DNA of 55,378 nt from Crocinitomicaceae bacterium (GTDB lineage: Bacteria > Bacteroidota > Bacteroidia > Flavobacteriales_D > Crocinitomicaceae), in the NCBI GenBank assembly GCA_024643555.1, contig JAHEMQ010000002.1, positions 1 to 55,378 on the forward strand, given 5' to 3'. Of the stretch, positions 51,453 through 55,378 are shown in pieces. Each line of letters opens with the position of its first letter. The first letter of the stretch is position 1. A program made the position numbers and the translations under genes. A model generated the notes under the pieces. It was not told where the DNA came from, made no database searches, and worked only from the letters and a program-made list of their open reading frames with translations.

Positions 51453-52712
51453 TTACAGTTTGATTACTTTTTGACTCGTTCCATTCACGTTTACAAAGTA
51501 AATCCCTGCTGGTAGTTGCGTAAGGTTCACGGATGATTCAGTTGTGGAAATCACCTGCATTCCGTTTATGTCCGTCAAGTTAACGATGTCTTTAGCTGCC
51601 TTCCCTTGAAAGTGCAAAAAGTCATTTGTTGGATTCGGTGATATGCTGATGGCCTTATTTTCTTCGTCTGAAAGTCCAGCAGCCGATCGAATATCGAATA
51701 CAATGGTTCCTGGTGAAACACCTGCAGCAAATTGATGAATTTCCGTATTCGTAGCATCGTAGATGAAAACGGTTCCAGTGGAGAAGAAATCCGTTGTTGA
51801 AGCGTAAAATTCACCGCTGATTGGTTCCTGTGCCAGTTCGTAGAAATTTAAGTTGATACCACTAACAGGTCCGATGTTGTTCATTCCATTGATGTCGAAG
51901 TTGTTTAAACTTGTTTCCATGGAGATTTGGTATGTGATTTTATCATCGCGCAACGCCGAAGTTCCACAGCCAGCGATGGCGTTTGCAATGTTGACGGTGG
52001 AAGGAATGTTTGTTCCTAGGTCTAATTTGGAAATGGAAGTTCCAGTCCAATCTTTGTTGTTTACAGTATAAAGTGCCGAGCCATATTTCACCAAGTTATC
52101 TGGATTTTTTCCTTCCGGTCCTAGGTCCACTTCGTTTCCGTAGCTCAGGTTTGTTAACTCTAATTGACCGATGATTCCTTTTTCATTTCCCCATTCGTAA
52201 GCGTTATTCACCACAAGGTAAGCGGTGTTTCCATCGATGACGATGTTTTGCGTTGCCCATTTTGGACCAGTCACGGTGTCGAATGCTTGGATTAATTGCA
52301 AGTCACTGGTATTGTATACGTGTAAATAGGAATCGTAAGTCGTCAGATATTCACCGCGCGTTGCGATCAATTTGTTTTGGTAAACGGCAAGGTTTCGCAC
52401 GCCCGGGCATGCCACACTAGAAATTTCTTGGTGTGAATTCAAGTCCATTTTAAAGATTTTCGAATCCGCAGCCACGAAGTAGAAATTTCCATCAATAACT
52501 AGATCAGATGCGAATCGCATGTTTTCCAAGGTATCCACCACTTGATATTGTTGTGTCGTTGGATTGTAACTTCCGATCGTTACAGGTTCTTCAATCGCAT
52601 TCGTTTGATAATCATAGTACCCTTCGTTCACCACCAAAACTTGGTGTAATTGGTTTTGCGCAAAGCTCCATGCGCTGGTAAAAAAACTAATTGTAATCAA
52701 TGCCTTTTTCAT
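51453..52712 (-). CDS. T9SS-secreted YncE/DUF5074-like propeller, BtuG-like, B12-riboswitch controlled
   Basis: A protein of 419 residues from ATG 52712, with signal peptide to S-F-A-Q; an in-frame start at 52739 would only add nine residues. Mature sequence begins L-H-Q-V-L-V-V-N-E-G-Y-Y, then propeller repeats (I-G-S-Y-N-P-T-T, F-A-S-D-L-V-I-D-G-N-F-Y-F-V, N-L-A-V-Y-Q-N-K-L-I, N-P-D-N-L-V-K-Y-G-S-A-L-Y). This is the pattern of DUF5074/YncE-like proteins such as BtuG, the surface cobalamin-binding lipoprotein of Bacteroides. Here there is no lipobox; instead a type A sorting domain follows (S-I-S-P-N-P-T-N-D-F, from about 345). Control by the cobalamin riboswitch upstream supports a B12 role. 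No BtuB receptor gene is adjacent. Confidence 0.8.
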   Translation of the reverse strand: MKKALITISFFTSAWSFAQNQLHQVLVVNEGYYDYQTNAIEEPVTIGSYNPTTQQYQVVDTLENMRFASDLVIDGNFYFVAADSKIFKMDLNSHQEISSVACPGVRNLAVYQNKLIATRGEYLTTYDSYLHVYNTSDLQLIQAFDTVTGPKWATQNIVIDGNTAYLVVNNAYEWGNEKGIIGQLELTNLSYGNEVDLGPEGKNPDNLVKYGSALYTVNNKDWTGTSISKLDLGTNIPSTVNIANAIAGCGTSALRDDKITYQISMETSLNNFDINGMNNIGPVSGINLNFYELAQEPISGEFYASTTDFFSTGTVFIYDATNTEIHQFAAGVSPGTIVFDIRSAAGLSDEENKAISISPNPTNDFLHFQGKAAKDIVNLTDINGMQVISTTESSVNLTQLPAGIYFVNVNGTSQKVIKL

Positions 52713-52774
52713 TCGTTCTGTTTTTTGAATGTGAAACAATAAAAACTAGAAGAAGAAAAAAGTAGGAAAAGCTA

Positions 52775-52789
52775 GTGTACAGAGTACAC
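52775..52789 (-). promoter_or_regulatory. Hairpin in the riboswitch-to-gene leader (possible expression platform)
   Basis: A perfect 6-bp inverted repeat GTGTAC-TCT-GTACAC lies 44 nt past the B12 box and 63 nt before the start codon. A T-rich stretch follows on the minus strand, so it could be a weak terminator; it may also serve translation control. Confidence 0.4.
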
Positions 52790-52794
52790 ATTGC

Positions 52795-52980
52795 GAGTCC
52801 GACCTTTATCTGAAGTCTTCTCTCTGTTCGTTGGCAAGTCTTCTGGCTCCTGTCCCTTTCAATTCGCCTTCCCGATTGCTCAGTGGACTAATGAATTGCA
52901 TTTTAGACAGTTACAGCTGCAGATACAGCTCCGGGTTCAAACCGGATTCCTTATTAATCTCGAAAACGAGAACCAATGGA
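52795..52980 (-). ncRNA. Cobalamin riboswitch
   Basis: The minus strand has the conserved segments in the right order. First A-A-G-G-A-A-T-C-C-G-G then C-C-G-G-A-G-C-T-G (52951-52930), then G-C-T-G-T-A-A-C-T-G, then C-C-A-C-T-G-A-G, then GGGAAGGCG, and finally the B12 box GCCAGAAGACTTGCC (plus strand 52833-52847), which matches GCCAGGAGACCTGCC in 13 of 15 positions. It sits in the 5' leader of the propeller gene at 51453-52712 and should lower expression when adenosylcobalamin is plentiful. The exact ends are approximate. Confidence 0.93.
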
Positions 52981-52985
52981 CGATG

Positions 52986-52993
52986 CAAAGATA
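52986..52993 (-). promoter_or_regulatory. -7 element of the cobalamin-riboswitch transcript
   Basis: TATCTTTG on the minus strand is a perfect TAnnTTTG, just upstream of the riboswitch. The transcript should begin near 52980. No -33 TTTG is evident. Confidence 0.6.
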
Positions 52994-53087
52994 ATTTAAA
53001 TTAGATGTAAAATGCTTTTTTATCATGATCGCGGATGTTATCCACATATAATTGGGTTAACTGTTAATAAATCAATGGGTTAAATAG

Positions 53088-53117
53088 TTGATTTAAGAAA
53101 AAATGTACTTACTTTTC
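53088..53117 (+). promoter_or_regulatory. Candidate promoter of the membrane protein gene
   Basis: TTG at 53088-53090, a 19-nt spacer and TACTTTTC at 53110-53117, one base from TAnnTTTG. The ATG follows 28 nt later. Confidence 0.45.
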
Positions 53118-53145
53118 TACCACTAACCTATAAAACTTTATTACT

Positions 53146-53913
53146 ATGGAAAAGAACTTACCTTATGTAAGTGTTGGGATTATCGATGATAATTACAACA
53201 ATCGTGTGTTGCCATTTATGGGCAAAATGGATGATGGGAGTTTATTTAAATGGTTTATCGTGACTATCTGGAGATTAGCCTCGTATGCCATGTTAATTGG
53301 TGGATTGTATTTCATTATTTCCAATTTATTTGGTGATCACAGTTACTGCAAATCCACATTTGTAGAGGAGATGACAGGAGGAGCGAAAGTTGGGGCTTCC
53401 GTTGGGCTTGTTATGGGAATTCTAATCAGTGTACTTTGTGCTTGGTTCCTTTACAGCTTAACGAAAAAAAGAACAGACCAATTAAACGATGTGGAATACC
53501 ATGGGCTCTTACATTTTCTTTCACATGAATTGATTCCTCGAACCATTACCTTATTCGGAGAAATATTCTTTGTTTTGATTTTTTATGTCAGTGTATTGCA
53601 ATTGGTTGCAGCTTTAGATGGACATTCGGCGTACGCGCCTTTAATGGATTACTTAGGAATGTTTCAGTCCATTATGATCCCCGGTATGGATGCCATTTAC
53701 AGCATGATTCCAACAAAGATACTTGGTGATTATCATCACATGGACATTACATTGCGCATGGCTTGTTTTGGACTTTTCGCGTCCTTTGTGGTCATTATCG
53801 TTTATTATGCCATGAGAGAAATTTACATGTATGGATTGAAATTAGCGATGGCACTGATTCATTTTCTACCGAAGTTGGCGATTCCAATTGCCATGCGACA
53901 GGTGAAAGATTAA
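53146..53913 (+). CDS. Hypothetical multi-pass membrane protein
   Basis: A 255-residue inner-membrane protein with four or five hydrophobic segments, near residues 36-62, 84-106, 135-155, 195-225 and possibly a C-terminal amphipathic helix. The N-terminus is soluble (E-K-N-L-P-Y-V-S-V-G-I-I-D-D). Segment 2 carries the small-residue motif G-A-S-V-G-L-V-M-G. No family was recognised. It has its own promoter and a strong terminator, so it is a single-gene transcription unit. Confidence 0.8.
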   Translation: MEKNLPYVSVGIIDDNYNNRVLPFMGKMDDGSLFKWFIVTIWRLASYAMLIGGLYFIISNLFGDHSYCKSTFVEEMTGGAKVGASVGLVMGILISVLCAWFLYSLTKKRTDQLNDVEYHGLLHFLSHELIPRTITLFGEIFFVLIFYVSVLQLVAALDGHSAYAPLMDYLGMFQSIMIPGMDAIYSMIPTKILGDYHHMDITLRMACFGLFASFVVIIVYYAMREIYMYGLKLAMALIHFLPKLAIPIAMRQVKD

Positions 53914-53919
53914 CAGATC

Positions 53920-53943
53920 AAACCTCCTTCGGGAGGTTTTTTT
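53920..53943 (+). terminator. Intrinsic terminator with TTCG tetraloop
   Basis: An 8-bp stem (AAACCTCC at 53920-53927, GGAGGTTT at 53932-53939) is closed by the very stable TTCG tetraloop and followed by a T run. It is 7 nt after the stop of the membrane protein gene. Confidence 0.93.
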
Positions 53944-53959
53944 ATGGCGAAAAATTTAA

Positions 53960-53991
53960 TTTGTCTATTCTGAAAACTATAGCTATCTTTG
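53960..53991 (+). promoter_or_regulatory. Promoter of rpsO
   Basis: TTTG at 53960-53963, a 20-nt spacer, and TATCTTTG at 53984-53991: a full match to the Bacteroidota housekeeping promoter. The transcript begins near 53996, giving a leader of about 50 nt before the ATG at 54049. Confidence 0.85.
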
Positions 53992-54048
53992 CACCCGTAT
54001 TGACCAAGGGTGTCAATCTACATAATAATCATTTACATAAATATTAGC

Positions 54049-54318
54049 ATGTATTTAAATTCAGAAAAGAAAAAAGAGATCTTCGCTCAACATGGTGGAT
54101 CTGAAGTAAACACAGGTTCTACAGAAGGGCAAGTGGCATTATTTACTTACCGTATCAGTCACTTAACAGAGCATTTGAAAAAAAATCGTAAAGACTTCGG
54201 AACGCAACGTTCACTTCAACTTTTAGTTGGTAAGCGTCGTAGTCTTTTGGATTATTTGAAAAGAAAAGATATCGAAAAATACAGAGCGTTGATTAAGGAA
54301 TTAGGACTTCGTCGTTAA
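54049..54318 (+). CDS. rpsO: 30S ribosomal protein S15
   Basis: An 89-residue primary-binding protein of the small ribosomal subunit that bridges to the large subunit. Typical features are K-K-E-I-F-A-Q-H-G, N-T-G-S-T-E-G-Q-V-A-L-F-T-Y-R-I, H-L-K-K-N-R-K-D-F-G-T-Q-R-S-L and V-G-K-R-R-S-L-L-D-Y-L. The ATG at 54049 is the family's normal start; the frame extends back to 54010 with non-family residues. In many bacteria S15 represses its own mRNA. It precedes pnp, a conserved gene order. Confidence 0.98.
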   Translation: MYLNSEKKKEIFAQHGGSEVNTGSTEGQVALFTYRISHLTEHLKKNRKDFGTQRSLQLLVGKRRSLLDYLKRKDIEKYRALIKELGLRR

Positions 54319-54348
54319 TCCGATCATCGATCACATTTTATTGGAAGA

Positions 54349-54383
54349 GGGGACTTCGGCTTTATGTCGCAAGTCCCTTTTTT
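54349..54383 (+). terminator. Terminator or attenuator between rpsO and pnp
   Basis: A 7-bp stem GGGACTT/AAGTCCC (54350-54356 and 54371-54377) with a 14-nt loop is followed by TTTTTT. It lies 32 nt after rpsO and 33 nt before pnp, so it may partly end the rpsO transcript or act as an RNase processing site, as this region does in other bacteria. Confidence 0.75.
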
Positions 54384-54409
54384 GTACATTAATTAGTAAA
54401 TAAATAAAG

Positions 54410-55378
54410 ATGAATATAGGTTTAAAAAGGTCAATTGTTACCGGCGGCAAGGAGATTAGCGTCGAGACAGGTAAGTTGGCAAAGCAAGCGGATGGATCCG
54501 TTGTGGTGCGCATGGGCGACACCATGTTGTTGGCAACAGTGGTTGCGGCCCAAGAGGCAAAAGATGGAGTGGATTTTCTTCCATTAACGGTAGATTACCG
54601 CGAGAAGTATTCAGCGGCTGGACGATTCCCAGGTGGATTCTTCCGTCGTGAAGCACGTCCTTCTGAAACAGAAATTTTAGTGATGCGTTTGGTGGATCGT
54701 GCATTGCGTCCACTTTTCCCAGATGATTACCATGCAGAAGTTCAGTTGATGATTCAATTGATCGCTTATGATGGAGTGAACAATCCGGATGCCTTGTGTG
54801 GATTTGCAGCATCTGCAGCAATTGCTGTTTCGAACATTCCGTTTAACGGACCAATGTCGGAAGTACGCGTTGGACGCATCGACGGAGAATACGTATTGAA
54901 TCCAACAATGGCTCAAATGGAGTTATCTGATATTGATATCGTGATTGCGGGAACCATGAAAGACATCAACATGTTGGAAGGTGAAATGCAAGAGATTTCC
55001 GAAGCTGAATTAGTAGAGGTGTTCAAAATTGCGCACGTTGCCATTAAAGAACAATGTCAATTCCAATTGGACCTTGCAGCGGAAGTTCCTGCAGCAAATC
55101 CAAAAAGAGAATATAGCCATGAGTCACACAACGAAGAAGTTCGTTCGAAAGTGTACGAATTGGCCATGGAAAAATGTAAAGATGTGGCACGTATGGGCTT
55201 AGCGAATAAGTCAAAACGTACCGAATTATTCGATGCCATTAAAGACGAAGTGAAGGCATCTTTCTCTGAAGAAGAATTAGCAGAGGTGTCGAAATTCATT
55301 TCCCCTTACTTCTCAGAAGTGAAGAAAAAAGCAGTTCGTTGGGTGATGCTAAATGAACGCAAACGTTTGGATGGTCGT
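54410..55378 (+). CDS. pnp: Polyribonucleotide nucleotidyltransferase (partial)
   Basis: The first 323 codons of pnp, open to the window edge. PNPase degrades RNA from the 3' end by phosphorolysis and is part of the RNA degradosome in many bacteria. The first RNase PH domain is visible: G-D-T-M-L-L-A-T-V-V near residue 36, Y-R-E-K-Y-S-A-A-G-R-F-P-G-G-F-F-R-R-E near 63, R-L-V-D-R-A-L-R-P-L-F-P near 93, and A-A-S-A-A-I-A-V-S near 135, then the helical middle domain. The start at 54410 matches the family. The rest, including KH and S1 domains, is beyond the window. Confidence 0.97.
   Translation, partial: MNIGLKRSIVTGGKEISVETGKLAKQADGSVVVRMGDTMLLATVVAAQEAKDGVDFLPLTVDYREKYSAAGRFPGGFFRREARPSETEILVMRLVDRALRPLFPDDYHAEVQLMIQLIAYDGVNNPDALCGFAASAAIAVSNIPFNGPMSEVRVGRIDGEYVLNPTMAQMELSDIDIVIAGTMKDINMLEGEMQEISEAELVEVFKIAHVAIKEQCQFQLDLAAEVPAANPKREYSHESHNEEVRSKVYELAMEKCKDVARMGLANKSKRTELFDAIKDEVKASFSEEELAEVSKFISPYFSEVKKKAVRWVMLNERKRLDGR

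Noticed and set aside
52791-52994. 67-residue plus-strand ORF over the riboswitch
   Set aside because: The sequence is explained by the conserved cobalamin riboswitch on the opposite strand.
53038-53046. Perfect DnaA box TTATCCACA in an AT-rich gap, with two nearby copies of a GGGTTAA motif, as a replication origin
   Set aside because: Only one box was found in the gap, no cluster of further boxes is seen, and dnaA, dnaN and other origin neighbours are absent. One box can occur by chance.

Overview
The window is an AT-rich chromosomal segment of a Bacteroidota bacterium, most likely Flavobacteriales and plausibly near Fluviicola/Crocinitomicaceae (inferred from protein style, not tested). 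Supporting signs are at least five secreted proteins with type IX secretion (T9SS) C-terminal sorting domains, a fused SecDF, a rho with a long polar N-terminal insert, the Bacteroidota promoter form TTTG-N19/20-TAnnTTTG, and an almost complete lack of Shine-Dalgarno sequences. No rRNA, tRNA, insertion sequence, phage or CRISPR array was seen. The content is dense core genome with secreted and surface genes between.

Layout. 1-3.4 kb: tail of an AHSA1/SRPBCC gene, a DUF1801 gene, a small convergent ORF, class II aldolase (fbaA), accD and an MBL-fold protein. 3.5-10.3 kb: a PNGase F-like LamG protein and a choice-of-anchor-B protein (both T9SS cargo) flanking a DUF1003 protein and a 32-residue membrane microprotein. 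10.3-13.7 kb: a GT2 / HAD phosphatase / MORN-like / GT4 operon. 13.8-16.8 kb: secDF. 16.9-24.5 kb: a gene with a probable frameshift in its signal peptide, then a minus-strand run of a trypsin-like lipoprotein, two paralogous outer-membrane barrels and a lipoprotein, then a SprB-repeat T9SS protein. 24.6-29.5 kb: yaaA, DUF2452, an FAD oxidoreductase and a TPR/coiled-coil protein. 29.6-31.7 kb: mpl overlapping a class D beta-lactamase gene. 31.7-36.9 kb: DUF4199-rho and an AsnB-annotated secreted protein downstream of dnaB. 37-41.2 kb: dnaX, menE-like, membrane DnaJ and nth. 41.2-46.4 kb: a BNR-type T9SS protein and an inactive/active M16 peptidase pair. 46.5-51.3 kb: a secreted propeller-like protein, NlpC/P60, a membrane protein, an agmatinase-family enzyme, murQ and a phosphoribosyltransferase. 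51.4-55.4 kb: a cobalamin-riboswitch-controlled T9SS propeller, a membrane protein, rpsO and the start of pnp.

Main observations. (1) dnaX is split at an A10 tract containing an in-frame A AAA AAG heptamer, with a stop two codons on and a nested hairpin 4 nt downstream. The -1 frame encodes the tau C-terminal domain, so this looks like programmed frameshifting giving gamma and tau. (2) A cobalamin riboswitch controls a single YncE/DUF5074-like propeller that carries a T9SS sorting domain, suggesting a BtuG-like cobalamin-capture protein delivered by T9SS. (3) A murein-recycling ligase gene (mpl) overlaps a class D beta-lactamase gene that keeps all its active-site motifs. (4) Endonuclease III has lost all four cysteines of its iron-sulfur cluster. 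(5) dnaB, dnaX and one secreted-protein gene share the layout TAnnTTTG-N4-ATG, which predicts leaderless mRNAs.
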